Positions 32,996 through 43,055 are shown, numbered from the stretch's first letter. The stretch: DNA of 64,000 nt from Mangrovivirga halotolerans (GCF_026241165.1 NZ_JAPFQN010000003.1:372001-436000), one strand, 5' to 3'. Translations and numbers: made by a program. The notes: generated by a model from the letters alone, not told the origin.

Positions 32996-33577
32996 TTATT
33001 TAGTTGATTTTTTCACAAACTTCGTCAGGATCACTATTTGCTGGCCATTTACTTTGCCTTCGATCTGATCAGGATTATTATCTACCAGTAAAATATTTCT
33101 TACTGCTGTACCGCGTTTAGCAGTGAATCCGGCACCGCTTACATTCAGGTCTTTGGTTAAGATTACCGTATCACCTGCTTCCAGCGTGGCTCCGTTGCTG
33201 TCTTTGTGAATGACTTCATTTTGCTCTTCTTCATTTCCGGAATCTTTTGCCCAGGCCATCGTTGGCTCATCCAGGTAAATCGTATTTAATAGGTCTACGG
33301 CCCAGTTTTCAGATTTGAGTTTATTTAAGGTCCTCCAGGCAACAACCTGCACTGCTGGTGTCGGACTCCACATAGTATTTCCGAGGCTGCGCCAGTGGTT
33401 AATGGTTCCCGAGGCTGGATCATCAATGTGTTTAAAGCAACTGTTACATAAAATGATCGATTTATCAATGCTTTCCTCGTTATCTGGTGGAACTAAATAG
33501 ATGTGCTCCGGATTACTCCCTTCACAGAGTTCGCATTTGTTTTCACTTCGTTCTAATAGTTCCAATTTTAAATCCAT
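32996..33577 (-). CDS. PhnA-family zinc-ribbon protein
   Basis: The 193-residue protein has an N-terminal zinc-ribbon-like segment (NKCELCEGSNPEH, then ILCNSCFKHI) and a C-terminal PhnA domain (about residues 120-193, DSNGATLEAGDTVILTKDLNV and GTAVRNILLVDNNPDQIEGK, ending IVILTKFVKK). Despite its name, PhnA is widespread in organisms lacking phosphonate use; its real role is not established. The four cysteines fit one zinc site. Start ATG. Confidence 0.88.
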   Translation of the reverse strand: MDLKLELLERSENKCELCEGSNPEHIYLVPPDNEESIDKSIILCNSCFKHIDDPASGTINHWRSLGNTMWSPTPAVQVVAWRTLNKLKSENWAVDLLNTIYLDEPTMAWAKDSGNEEEQNEVIHKDSNGATLEAGDTVILTKDLNVSGAGFTAKRGTAVRNILLVDNNPDQIEGKVNGQQIVILTKFVKKSTK

Positions 33578-33696
33578 GATACCGGTTAATTTGTTTTTGG
33601 AGTTCCAATCTTAATTGTTGCTATGAAGTTAGTAATAATGTAACTAAAACTTGCTAAAGGATTAAGTATAATATGAGCTTTTAAAAGAAGATTATC

Positions 33697-33736
33697 CGTT
33701 AGTAAACGTTAGTAAACGGAAGTAACCGTTTAGTAG
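33697..33736. promoter_or_regulatory. Ten-base direct repeat upstream of ssb
   Basis: Four units of ten bases, CGTTAGTAAA, CGTTAGTAAA, CGGAAGTAAC, CGTTTAGTAG, run from 33697 to 33736. The second to fourth overlap an inverted repeat TAAACGG/CCGTTTA at 33713-33732. A ten-base period equals a helical turn, which suits side-by-side binding of a protein. The unit lies about 95 bases before the ssb start. No binding protein is identified. Confidence 0.5.
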
Positions 33737-33828
33737 CTGTTTGTATTTTCTTATTTTCAAACTTTCCTCCTTCCTTTGTATCACTGTCAAACGACAATAC
33801 ATGTTCAACCAAAACATTTATTATTATT

Positions 33829-34191
33829 ATGAATTCACTAAGAAACAGAGTGCAATTAATCGGGAATTTAGGTGCTGATCCGGAAACTAAAGAGTTTAAT
33901 TCTGGCAACAAGATGACAACATTAAGTCTTGCTACCACGGAAAGTTACCTCAATAATAAAGGAGAGAGAATAAACGATACACAATGGCACCGCATTGTTC
34001 TTTGGGGAAAGCTGGGAGAGATCGCCGGTAAATATTTAACCAAAGGAAAGGAGATAGTTATTGACGGAAAGCTTATCCATCGATCTTACGAAGACGAGAA
34101 AGGTAATAAGAAGTTCATAACTGAGGTGGTAGCACAAGACATGCTAATGCTTAATAATGCAAAGAAAGAAGCGGTAGCAGATTTAGATTAG
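33829..34191 (+). CDS. ssb: Single-stranded DNA-binding protein
   Basis: The 120-residue protein has the complete OB-fold of bacterial SSB: LRNRVQLIGNLGADPE, then TTLSLATTESY, TQWHRIVLWGKLGEI, then GKEIVIDGKLIHRSYE and VAQDMLMLN. It lacks the long Gly/Pro linker and acidic tip of the main replicative SSB, ending VADLD, so it is a short form. The usual partners bound through the SSB tip may still be recruited, because the last residues remain acidic. A strong terminator follows. Confidence 0.94.
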   Translation: MNSLRNRVQLIGNLGADPETKEFNSGNKMTTLSLATTESYLNNKGERINDTQWHRIVLWGKLGEIAGKYLTKGKEIVIDGKLIHRSYEDEKGNKKFITEVVAQDMLMLNNAKKEAVADLD

Positions 34192-34218
34192 GTTAAATTG
34201 ATAGACACGTTTTAACCA

Positions 34219-34259
34219 AAAACACGCTTCCTGATCGAAGCGTGTTTTAAATTTTTTTT
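34219..34259 (+). terminator. Intrinsic terminator for ssb
   Basis: AAAACACGCTTC (34219-34230), a 6-base loop and GAAGCGTGTTTT (34237-34248) form a 12-base stem followed by TAAATTTTTTT. It begins 27 bases after the ssb stop codon. Confidence 0.93.
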
Positions 34260-34270
34260 AAAAAGGATTA

Positions 34271-34306
34271 AAAATAAAAAAACCGGATAGCAAAAATGCT
34301 ACCCGG
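34271..34306 (-). terminator. Intrinsic terminator for gcvT-comB
   Basis: On the minus strand, CCGGGTAGCA and TGCTATCCGG (one mismatched pair) form a 10-base stem with a T loop, followed by TTTTTTTATTTT. It lies about 35 bases after the stop codon of the 2-phosphosulfolactate-phosphatase-like gene and sits back-to-back with the ssb terminator. Confidence 0.88.
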
Positions 34307-34339
34307 CGATCATTAAATCTGAGTTAATTATCTTTCGTA

Positions 34340-35047
34340 CTATAATTTAATCAATTTTTCGCCTTTCAGTACTGGAATTTCAGAGTATTTATCGATCGTC
34401 AAACAGAATTCGATATCTTTTCCAATTCCGATTCGTTTCAGCCTGTTTACATGTGATGATTTCTCAACAAAACCTAACAGATCATCTTTAGCCGCTTCAT
34501 ACATTTTAGCAGTCATTAATGGCGGGTCACAGGCACTTTCGTGAGTATCAGCCAAAGCTTCAACGAGTGCTCCGGCGAAAAGAGAATCTTCCATATTGAC
34601 TTTTCCTTTCCATCCTGCACATAAAACCAGTAAATTATACTGACTTTTTTTACAATATTCGGCAACGGCACTCAGGTTAAGGAACGATCCGATAATCACT
34701 TCTTTTGCATTTCGACTCTTATTTATAGCTACGGTACCGTTGGTGGTAGTCACAGCTATTTTTTTGCCTTTTAATTCATCATCCATATAACCAAATGGTG
34801 AGTTGCCCAGGTCAAAGTCTTCAACCTTTTCACCATTGCGTTCGCCAGCAATTGTATAGCCTTTTGCTTTTAATTCCCGGCATTCTTCAAGACTTGCCTT
34901 TGGAGTAATGCTCTCAACTCCATTAGCAATTCCAGCAGTCATACAGGAGGTGGCTCTTAGAATATCTACTACGACTACCAATTTATCTTCAATAGAATGT
35001 AAATGAAGTAAGTCCGGAGAAAGGCATACATCGATCGTTTTACTCAT
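34340..35047 (-). CDS. ComB-family 2-phosphosulfolactate phosphatase-like protein
   Basis: The 235-residue protein matches the ComB family. It has VVVVDILRATSCMTAGIANG at the start, GNSPFGYMDDELKGKKIAVT, TTNGTVAINKSRNAKEVIIG, GSFLNLSAVAEYC, and CAGWKGKVNMEDSLFAGALV. ComB dephosphorylates 2-phosphosulfolactate in coenzyme M synthesis; in Bacteroidota no coenzyme M is made, so the product may feed sulfonate or sulfonolipid metabolism, which is inference. It follows gcvT with only three bases between, so one transcript is expected. Start ATG. Confidence 0.9.
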   Translation of the reverse strand: MSKTIDVCLSPDLLHLHSIEDKLVVVVDILRATSCMTAGIANGVESITPKASLEECRELKAKGYTIAGERNGEKVEDFDLGNSPFGYMDDELKGKKIAVTTTNGTVAINKSRNAKEVIIGSFLNLSAVAEYCKKSQYNLLVLCAGWKGKVNMEDSLFAGALVEALADTHESACDPPLMTAKMYEAAKDDLLGFVEKSSHVNRLKRIGIGKDIEFCLTIDKYSEIPVLKGEKLIKL

Positions 35048-35050
35048 AAA

Positions 35051-36142
35051 TTATCCTTTATAAAGCGGCAATTTTTCTACTTTCGCTTTAAGCTTTCTTT
35101 TTCTAATAGCGATATATATTTCAGTCCCAGGGCTGGCAAATTCTTTCTTCACATAACCAAGACCGATACCTTTCTCCAACATAGGAGATTGTGATCCTGA
35201 AGTGACCATCCCAATCTGGTTTCCGTCAGCATCTTCGATCGGGTAATCTTTTCTCGGAATCCCTTTTTCTTCTAAAATAAAGCCTACCAGCTTTCTGTCA
35301 ACGCCTTCTTCTTTTTGCTTCTTAAGATTTTCAGAGTTAACGAAATCTTTGGTGAATTTGGTGATCCAACCCAGTCCTGCCTCAAGAGGAGAGGTGGTCT
35401 CATCAATATCGTTACCGTACAGACAATAGCCTTTTTCCAGTCTTAAGGTATCTCTGGCTCCAAGCCCGATCGGTTTAATATCAGCTTCTTCTCCTGCTTT
35501 AAAAATTGCATCCCATAACGGAAGAGCAAGATCATTTTTAACGTATAATTCAAATCCTCCAGAACCTGTATATCCTGTTGCTGAGATGATTACATCATTC
35601 GCTCCGCCAATGCTACCAACTGTGAAATGATAAAACTTAATAGCCGAAAGATCTACTTCAGTAAGTTTCTGAAGGACTTCAGTCGCTTTAGGTCCCTGTA
35701 CTGCAAATAAAGAATAGTCGTCTGAAACATCTTTTAGTTCAGCACCTATTGCCTCATTATACTTGCTTATATGTTCAAAATCTTTTTCGATATTGCTGGC
35801 ATTAACAACAAGGAGGTATTTTTCTTCATTGAACCTGTAAACGATCAGGTCATCAACGATTCCCCCTTTTTCGTTTGGCAGACAGCTATATTGAGCTTGT
35901 CCGTCAACCAGTTTAGAAGCATCATTAGATGTGACCTTTTGGATCAACTCAATGGCTTTCGGTCCTTCTACCCAAAATTCACCCATGTGAGATACATCAA
36001 ATACACCCACACCTTCACGAACTGTTTTATGTTCTTCGATGTCTGAAGAGTATCTTACAGGCATATTATAACCTGCAAAAGGCATCATTTTAGCGCCTAG
36101 CTTTTCATGAACATCATTTAATGCAATTTTTTTGAGCTCCAT
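35051..36142 (-). CDS. gcvT: Glycine cleavage system T protein (aminomethyltransferase)
   Basis: The 363-residue protein is the T protein of the glycine cleavage complex. The start is ATG at 36140-36142 ([20 protein letters not shown]), favoured over an upstream ATG in the same frame (36172) because the family begins here and a -7 promoter element precedes it. Motifs include [45 protein letters not shown] and [17 protein letters not shown]. It transfers methylene to tetrahydrofolate and releases ammonia. It is upstream of comB with a three-base gap; gcvP and gcvH are not in the window. Confidence 0.96.
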   Translation of the reverse strand: MELKKIALNDVHEKLGAKMMPFAGYNMPVRYSSDIEEHKTVREGVGVFDVSHMGEFWVEGPKAIELIQKVTSNDASKLVDGQAQYSCLPNEKGGIVDDLIVYRFNEEKYLLVVNASNIEKDFEHISKYNEAIGAELKDVSDDYSLFAVQGPKATEVLQKLTEVDLSAIKFYHFTVGSIGGANDVIISATGYTGSGGFELYVKNDLALPLWDAIFKAGEEADIKPIGLGARDTLRLEKGYCLYGNDIDETTSPLEAGLGWITKFTKDFVNSENLKKQKEEGVDRKLVGFILEEKGIPRKDYPIEDADGNQIGMVTSGSQSPMLEKGIGLGYVKKEFASPGTEIYIAIRKRKLKAKVEKLPLYKG

Positions 36143-36169
36143 GTCGTTTATGTTTATTGAAAATCGCCA

Positions 36170-36177
36170 CAAAGGTA
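36170..36177 (-). promoter_or_regulatory. -7 element for gcvT
   Basis: TACCTTTG on the minus strand matches TAnnTTTG exactly, 28 bases before the chosen gcvT ATG. No convincing TTG -33 is visible. Its position inside the longer alternative reading frame supports the downstream start codon. Confidence 0.55.
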
Positions 36178-36428
36178 GGAAAAAAGCTGAATTCTATTTT
36201 AGCGATTTTAAGATTAAGTAATATTGATTTCCTTTATTAACAATTTAATAAAGTTCAATTTTTGGTTTTGATAAATAAAATATAGACTTTAGTGATATTA
36301 TTATTCTCCATCTCGAGAAACAAGATCATCATAATCGCGAAAAAAATATTTTCACTCTTAAAAATAAATATTCATATCGGCGAATATTCGGATTGATCCC
36401 ATTCAACACAGTTGTTTTTCTGAATATA

Positions 36429-36449
36429 GGTACCTTTTTCTAAGGTACC
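36429..36449. other. GGTACC hairpin in the gcvT-protease gap
   Basis: GGTACCTT (36429-36436) and AAGGTACC (36442-36449) are perfect 8-base arms with a 5-base loop, followed about ten bases later by a T-rich stretch. It might terminate a short plus-strand transcript. No gene precedes it. Confidence 0.4.
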
Positions 36450-36572
36450 GCCGATTGATTTTTTTCTCTTCTTCAAAAAAATATTTTAAAAATTTACTTT
36501 TTTTCAAAACAAAAATATTAACCTCCGGTTATAAACTTAATTAAACTGTGGTGTGGTATAGGTTTAATTTTC

Positions 36573-36620
36573 ATGATGGCTGAGAAGCTAACCGCCTGAT
36601 GTGGTAACAGGCGGTTTTTT
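36573..36620 (+). terminator. Orphan terminator with overlapping mini-frame
   Basis: AACCGCCTG (36590-36598) and CAGGCGGTT (36608-36616) form a 9-base GC-rich stem with a 9-base loop, then six T. It is a strong intrinsic terminator with no plus-strand gene upstream. An eight-codon frame from ATG at 36573, MMAEKLTA, stops at TGA inside the ascending arm. It lies 242 bases upstream of the first subtilase, so it may end a small RNA or act as a leader attenuator. Together with the GGTACC hairpin it is the only structure seen in the 36178-36861 gap, which is otherwise AT-rich. Confidence 0.7.
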
Positions 36621-36861
36621 ATGTTTTACATCTAATTTTTAATAAAAAAATACAATTAAAAATAAGATTATCACAATTAGTTTGTAACTTTATTAGAGAT
36701 TATGAATAGTTACCGTAGAGCTTAACTTCAATGAATCTTTATTTCCGGTTGGTTTCATTTACTAAGGTTATGTCTGCGGGATATCTGCAGCTATTATGCC
36801 TGTAAAGGAATGTTATTATTTAAAAATTAGTTAAGTATTTAAGTCCCATTTATTAACCATC

Positions 36862-39800
36862 ATGAAAAAATCTACCACCTGGGCTGGAATGAAAGAGCTA
36901 TTCCAGCTAATTACCATTCTATTTATCAGTTTTAATATAATCGGTCAGGATCACTGTAAGCAGGGATTCGTTACCATAAAAGTTTCAGAAGAAGTTGCGC
37001 TGCAACTCAATGAACAATTGAATCACACATCCGGTAACGTTACGATGACAGGTGACGCCGAACTGGATAATTTATCACAAGCCTATTCTTGTCAGAAAAT
37101 AACACGATTATTCCCGTATAATCCGAAGTTTGATCAAAAGCACAGAAAATATGGTCTCCATCAGTGGTTTACACTGAGAATAGATGAAGGAGCCTCCATT
37201 GAAGAGGTGATCAAAAGTTATGAAAAGCTTGAATATGTTGAAGTTGCAGAACCGGTAATGGTTCCTGATAATGAGGAACCTTTTGAATCAGTGATAGATT
37301 ACTCTGATGCAGGTACATTAGTATCAGGATCAAATGATCCTTTATTTTATCTTCAGTATTCTTTTGAAAATACTATACTAGCTTCTGGTGGCGATGTCAA
37401 TGTTTTACCTGCCTGGAAACAAAATACAGGAAATAAGGCAGTAATAGTTGCGGTGATCGATGGTGGAATTGAGCAAACTCACGAAGACTTAAAACAAAAC
37501 CTGTGGATTAATGAGGATGAAATTCCTAACAACGGAATTGATGATGATAACAATGGTTACATCGATGATTATAACGGCTATGGTTTTGGTGAAAGAAATG
37601 GAAATTATACACCAGATGGCCATGGGACACATGTAGGAGGAACTGTTGGAGCAACAACCAATAATGGAATCGGTGTGGCGGGGCTTGCGGGTGGATCAGG
37701 AAATAAGCCCGGCGTTCAGTTAATGTCCTGTGCAGTCTTTAGTCCAAAAGGGAATGGAGGTTGGCAGGAAAGTTTCATTTATGCTGCTGATAACGGAGCA
37801 GTGATTGCACAAAATTCATGGAGTTTCAGAACTCCCAATATATATATTCCTTCTTATGAAGTAGCTATTAATTATTTCATTAATGAAGCCGGTAAAGATG
37901 AATTTGGTAATCAGGTTGGACCAATGGCTGGTGGATTGGTAATGTTTTCAGCGGGCAATAGAAATAGCAAAGAACGGACTTTTCCCTCATATCTTGATCA
38001 GGTTGTTGCAGTAGCAGCAACTGATGATGAGGATAAACGAGCCAACTTTTCAAATTATGGAGATTGGGTAGATATTTCCGCTCCGGGGGTATGGATAGCT
38101 AGTACTTATATTGGAAATAGATATGCCTATGCTTCCGGAACATCCATGTCATGCCCCCATGTTTCCGGAGTTGCCGCTTTAATGGTTTCTGCATTTGGCA
38201 AGCCAGGATTTACACCTGAAAAAGTGAAATCATTAATGTATTCTTCCACAGATAATATTGATGCAACTAATCCTGATTTCATAGGTGCACTGGGATGGGG
38301 GAGACTAAATGCTCAAAAAGGATTTAAATCTAGTGTCGCAAGAGGCCCTTTATTAAAATTTCCATATGAAGAATTAGTTATAAGTGATATTTATTTTGGT
38401 CAGTCAAAAAATGTGGTTATTAATATTGGCAATCTTGGACTTGAAAACCTATCTATATCAAAGGTAGAATCTGAATCGGGTAGTTTCAGGGATTTTAAGT
38501 TTACAAGGTTACCACTTCGCTCTTTTTATAGAACAGAAATAAGTTTTGAATTCATTCCAAAAGCTGCTGGCCCTTTTTCTGAAAAGCTATTAATCTATTC
38601 CAATGATGAAAATGAACCGATTAAGGAATTATTGGTTTCCGGAAATGTTCTTCCCGCACCGATTCTTACTCTGAATGACTCTTATGAAGATGTAATCATT
38701 GATAACAACACAATCGATGAATTTCGATTTGACTTTAAAAACACTGGCAATGAAAAATTAACATACCGTTTATCTCTTGTCGGCCCTCAGGGAGATGGAT
38801 ATCCGATCAATACGATTGTTAATATTACTGGGGAAACACCTGTCAATTCAGAAGACCAGGTTCGAATGAAAATTGATGCCCGGGGAGTACCCAGGGGCAC
38901 GTATTCTTATGGTGTCAGGTTTGAAACGAATGAACCTGTAGATAATGTCGATACCTTGTTTTTTGATGTGAAAGTGTTAGGTCCGGAGTTGGTGCTAATT
39001 GAAGAATTTTCAGAAGTTACTTTGAACAAAGGAGAATCAATAACCCATAGTTTTAGCGTTAAGAATATTGGAGAAGTCGGAGGGGATTTAAAATTTCTTC
39101 ATCAACCTGGAGGAAGTGTTTTCAAAGATTCAATTGTTTATTATGCTACTGGTTTTGAATATAATAATAAAGATCTTGAAATATTTAATGAATGGGGGGA
39201 AGGTGAAATATTAACTGATTCACCTTTTGAAGGTGATTATCATTATAGAGTATATGGCAGTGATGAAATTGATATTTTCTTCCTACCAGATGAAATTGAA
39301 ATTTATGAACTATATAATAATCCATCTTATATTAAATCAAATTTTCGGATTGCTGGAGATAAGGAATGGAGAATTGATATTGGAGAGCCTAGTTTTATTG
39401 AGGCCTTCTTATTCGTAAATCCATCTACAGGGGATATATATGTGGAATATGTTAATGGGCCGAGTTATGAATTAACAGAAGTTGATCTCAAGAATGCCTT
39501 TACCCCTGGAGAATATTTTGAGTTAGCAGTAACCAATTATCAGGGATCCATGGATCAATTGTATATCAACGGAAAGATGGTTTTGCAATTTGAAGGAGCA
39601 ATCGCAGGAGCTACAAATATTCGTTTGTTAAGTTTAGAAGGGGGTGGAGGTTATGTTGATATTGACAATTATGAGCAAATGAAAGGATCCTATCGTTCAG
39701 CTGATTATTCATTCATTACAAGTGCTTTTAATGAAAAAATTGGTCCAAATGAAATTAAAAAAGTCAATTTTGAAATTAATTCGAATAATTCTACTACAGG

Positions 39801-42800
39801 GATTTTCCATAGAGATCTTATCGTTAAAGATAATGCTCAGGAATCAGTAGCCCATTTGTTAAAGGTAAATATCATAGGAGAAATAGGATTTGAAATTGAC
39901 AAAGCTTCGATCGACCAAAATGTATATTTTAATAGTGATACCTTGGTCACTTTTAATATTAATAATAATGGTGAACAGGATCTATGGTTTGACCTAAATT
40001 TTAAAGATCAGTTTCCAGAAATGAATATTAAAAAATCTACTGTTCTTAAGGAAGATTTTGATTTATATACTATACCGTATATTTGGGAGATTAAAGACAA
40101 TACAGGGTCAGGAATTAAATGGGCTGGTTTTGGGTATTATCCTCAGCTTAGACCTCAAAATCTTTCATGTTACAGTATATCTGGGATAATTTATGACGAT
40201 CAGGACGTTCCTCGTACAGGGGATGGATTTGGATTGGATACAGAATTAATCTCACCTGAAATTACTACAGGATCATCGAAAGTTAAAGTTTCATATTTAA
40301 TTACTCATGATAGTGGATTGGGGAAAAATATCCTGGATCTCGATATTTCTTTCGATGGTGGGGTGTCATGGATAAATGTATTGAGATGGGATGATTATAG
40401 AGAAGTACATGAATGTGAACGAGTAGAAGTAGATCTTGAACCTTTTATCAAAGGAAATAGCAAATCGTTTAAATTACGTTGGCATGCCTACGGTATAGAA
40501 TATGCTAGTGGAGGTTATTTAGCAGATATTGAAGTATTCGAGTACGAAAGTAGTCTTGCTTCAAATGAAGGAGGTTTTTTATTACCAGTAGGTACTGAAA
40601 AAGAAGTTGAGATTAAGTTAGATTCTAGAGGTGTTAAAGATGGATTGTATCAAATTAAATCGGCGGTAAAAGCAAAAGGGTATGATACTTTAACAACCTA
40701 TTTTGATTTGAAGGTAAATGTCTTAGGACCACCTGTTTTGGAGTTTGAAAAAGATCATTTTGATGTTGTCATCGAACAGGCAAAGTATAAAGAAATAGGC
40801 TTAACAATTAATAATAGTGGAGAAAGTCCTTTGACTTTAAATTTTGATTATAACCTTCCAGACAGTCAAAAAATTACCGATACTGAATATATTTATGCGG
40901 CTGATTTTGAGGATTTTCCTTTAGGAGGCTTGAAGCAGTATATGGGTTTAGGCACAAATGATCAGGTCTTTATTGATGATTATTCACCTTATTCGGGAGC
41001 TTCTCATCTTGTAATGGAACCAAGAACTGCATTTTCAAGAATTATGACTGAAAAATATCCCGAAATAATTGATCCGATAGATTCTGTCACCAGTGTATCA
41101 ATGTTTTTGAAAATGGATTCAGCAAGCACTACGTTTTGGGAATGGAGAGGAAGTTCTTTTTTAGATCAGTACAGGTCTTTGAGATTATTATTTCAGTATG
41201 AAGATATGTATGTGAGAGATGGCGGAAAAGAAACCTATTTAGGTAAATATAATGCGGATAGTGTGTATAAACATTTGGTTATAAGTCATAATAACCTGAC
41301 AAAAGAACATAAAATTTTTCTTGATGGAGAGTTGTTAAACAGTACATTAATCAGTAACCCTCCAACAACTGGTTTTACCTTTAAATCCAATGGACAAGAT
41401 TATGATTCTAATTTAAAAATAGATGATATCGATGTGATTAATGGTAAAAGTGTAATGCCAATTGTCAGATCTGGTGATCCGGAATTCATTCTCGGACCGG
41501 GGCAAACTGCAGAATTAAAATTTATTGTTGATGCTGGTAGATTGAAACTTGGAGAATATCATGAAACGCTAAACTCTAATTATGTTTCAAATTCAATTAT
41601 TAATAATGAATTCACTTTCGATATAAATGTAGTCGAACGGAAATGTATTCTAAATTCTAAGGTTAATCAATCTTTACTTGGGATTTTTAGCGCAAGTTCT
41701 TCTTCATTACCATTTCAAAATCCTCAAAAAGCTGCTGATCGGTTAATAACATCGCGATGGAGTTCAGACTTTAATACCGAGCAATATCTTGAAGTTGACC
41801 TTGGAAATGTCAATATGATTGATAGCGTAAGAATTTTATGGGATTATAATTATGCTTCTGCTTTTGATATTCTGGTGAGGTCTTCATTATCTGATGAATG
41901 GATACTTTGGACCTCTACTTTAAATAACAATTCACAACTGACAGAATTAAAATTATCTCAAGTTACTGCCAGATATGTAAGGCTGGAATTAAAGACTCCG
42001 GTGACATTGTTTGGTTATTCCATATTCGAATTCGAACTGTTCGGAGGATGTTTAGAAGAAGAACCGAGGTTATCCTCCTTAGAGATTATCCCAGAATATT
42101 ATACTATTTCACAAGGAGAAAAAGTGAAATATAATTTTATAGCCAAAGATCAATATGGAAGGAATTACATTCCATCTTCAGTTTCCTGGAGTGCCACAGG
42201 TTTAGTTGATTTTGATCGGGAAACAGGAATATTAACTGGATTAGCAGAAGGAGAATACGAAGTTAATTTAGTTGCTGATGATATTACCACTTCGGCTATT
42301 GGCACGGTAGTTAATAATGACTGTGAAGTTTCTTTGGTTGGTAGCTTGGCTTTAAATAAATTTTCTGTAGCCTCAAGTGAGGAAGGGGATGCTTTTAACG
42401 CTGAAAAGGCTAATGATGGAAATATTACCACCGATTGGCGATCTAAATATGCCGATAACCAGTGGTGGTATGTTGAATTAGGAGCTACCTACGATATCCA
42501 TGAAATCAATATCGACTGGGGAGTGAATTTTGCCACCTGGTATGAACTTCAATATCGTGATGCTGATGGAATATGGAGAGTATTCTATAAAGATCTGAGT
42601 GGAAACGGAGGGTATGATCAAATGGATTTTGATGGTTCGGTTTCTACTGATGCGATCAGGTTGTGGTCTTTTACCAGGTCAGGACCCTGGGGTTTTAACA
42701 TCAATGAAATTGAAGTATATGGAGTTTGTACTCCCGGACAAATGGGTATGGCTACTTCTGAAGTGTTTGGTTTGATAGCCTATCCGAACCCGGTGAACGG

Positions 42801-43017
42801 ATCTTTGAAAATAAAGGTTGGAGAAAATTTTGAGGGCGCATATAATGCTCAGTTATATGACAGCCAGTATAATATGTTTTACAATGGTAATATTAATTTA
42901 AATGCCAATTCGACTGAATTACCAGTTAATGTTAATACTCTGATCCAGGGAGTATATATACTAAAACTTGTGGATTCAGAAGGATATTCAACTACTGTTA
43001 AGTTAGTGAAAGAATGA
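36862..43017 (+). CDS. Giant S8 subtilase with discoidin-like domains and T9SS signal (paralog 1)
   Basis: The 2051-residue protein has a signal peptide (about 1-28) and an N-terminal prodomain (about 30-150). The subtilisin domain has Asp200 (AVIDGGI), His254 (GHGTHVGG), Asn366 (FSAGN) and Ser428 (SGTSMSCPH). A central region of about 1100 residues holds repeated beta-sandwich and LamG-like parts. A discoidin-like domain at about 1594-1730 is followed by a Big-like domain (about 1735-1817) and a second discoidin-like domain (about 1823-1957). The C-terminus is a T9SS sorting domain (AYPNPVNG, ending TVKLVKE). It should be secreted and probably attached to the cell surface. The next gene is a paralog 38 bases away. 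Confidence 0.95.
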   Translation: MKKSTTWAGMKELFQLITILFISFNIIGQDHCKQGFVTIKVSEEVALQLNEQLNHTSGNVTMTGDAELDNLSQAYSCQKITRLFPYNPKFDQKHRKYGLHQWFTLRIDEGASIEEVIKSYEKLEYVEVAEPVMVPDNEEPFESVIDYSDAGTLVSGSNDPLFYLQYSFENTILASGGDVNVLPAWKQNTGNKAVIVAVIDGGIEQTHEDLKQNLWINEDEIPNNGIDDDNNGYIDDYNGYGFGERNGNYTPDGHGTHVGGTVGATTNNGIGVAGLAGGSGNKPGVQLMSCAVFSPKGNGGWQESFIYAADNGAVIAQNSWSFRTPNIYIPSYEVAINYFINEAGKDEFGNQVGPMAGGLVMFSAGNRNSKERTFPSYLDQVVAVAATDDEDKRANFSNYGDWVDISAPGVWIASTYIGNRYAYASGTSMSCPHVSGVAALMVSAFGKPGFTPEKVKSLMYSSTDNIDATNPDFIGALGWGRLNAQKGFKSSVARGPLLKFPYEELVISDIYFGQSKNVVINIGNLGLENLSISKVESESGSFRDFKFTRLPLRSFYRTEISFEFIPKAAGPFSEKLLIYSNDENEPIKELLVSGNVLPAPILTLNDSYEDVIIDNNTIDEFRFDFKNTGNEKLTYRLSLVGPQGDGYPINTIVNITGETPVNSEDQVRMKIDARGVPRGTYSYGVRFETNEPVDNVDTLFFDVKVLGPELVLIEEFSEVTLNKGESITHSFSVKNIGEVGGDLKFLHQPGGSVFKDSIVYYATGFEYNNKDLEIFNEWGEGEILTDSPFEGDYHYRVYGSDEIDIFFLPDEIEIYELYNNPSYIKSNFRIAGDKEWRIDIGEPSFIEAFLFVNPSTGDIYVEYVNGPSYELTEVDLKNAFTPGEYFELAVTNYQGSMDQLYINGKMVLQFEGAIAGATNIRLLSLEGGGGYVDIDNYEQMKGSYRSADYSFITSAFNEKIGPNEIKKVNFEINSNNSTTGIFHRDLIVKDNAQESVAHLLKVNIIGEIGFEIDKASIDQNVYFNSDTLVTFNINNNGEQDLWFDLNFKDQFPEMNIKKSTVLKEDFDLYTIPYIWEIKDNTGSGIKWAGFGYYPQLRPQNLSCYSISGIIYDDQDVPRTGDGFGLDTELISPEITTGSSKVKVSYLITHDSGLGKNILDLDISFDGGVSWINVLRWDDYREVHECERVEVDLEPFIKGNSKSFKLRWHAYGIEYASGGYLADIEVFEYESSLASNEGGFLLPVGTEKEVEIKLDSRGVKDGLYQIKSAVKAKGYDTLTTYFDLKVNVLGPPVLEFEKDHFDVVIEQAKYKEIGLTINNSGESPLTLNFDYNLPDSQKITDTEYIYAADFEDFPLGGLKQYMGLGTNDQVFIDDYSPYSGASHLVMEPRTAFSRIMTEKYPEIIDPIDSVTSVSMFLKMDSASTTFWEWRGSSFLDQYRSLRLLFQYEDMYVRDGGKETYLGKYNADSVYKHLVISHNNLTKEHKIFLDGELLNSTLISNPPTTGFTFKSNGQDYDSNLKIDDIDVINGKSVMPIVRSGDPEFILGPGQTAELKFIVDAGRLKLGEYHETLNSNYVSNSIINNEFTFDINVVERKCILNSKVNQSLLGIFSASSSSLPFQNPQKAADRLITSRWSSDFNTEQYLEVDLGNVNMIDSVRILWDYNYASAFDILVRSSLSDEWILWTSTLNNNSQLTELKLSQVTARYVRLELKTPVTLFGYSIFEFELFGGCLEEEPRLSSLEIIPEYYTISQGEKVKYNFIAKDQYGRNYIPSSVSWSATGLVDFDRETGILTGLAEGEYEVNLVADDITTSAIGTVVNNDCEVSLVGSLALNKFSVASSEEGDAFNAEKANDGNITTDWRSKYADNQWWYVELGATYDIHEINIDWGVNFATWYELQYRDADGIWRVFYKDLSGNGGYDQMDFDGSVSTDAIRLWSFTRSGPWGFNINEIEVYGVCTPGQMGMATSEVFGLIAYPNPVNGSLKIKVGENFEGAYNAQLYDSQYNMFYNGNINLNANSTELPVNVNTLIQGVYILKLVDSEGYSTTVKLVKE

Positions 43018-43055
43018 TACCTCGATAAAATTTGGATTTCTAAATCCCTTAAGTC

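Noticed and set aside
33683-33740. CRISPR-like array
   Set aside because: The ten-base units have no spacers and are too short; a tandem operator fits better.
36573-36616. TPP-like riboswitch
   Set aside because: CTGAGA and a nearby ACC...CTGAT-like word recall the TPP core, but the upstream helix and the second conserved segment are absent, and the downstream gene is a protease.
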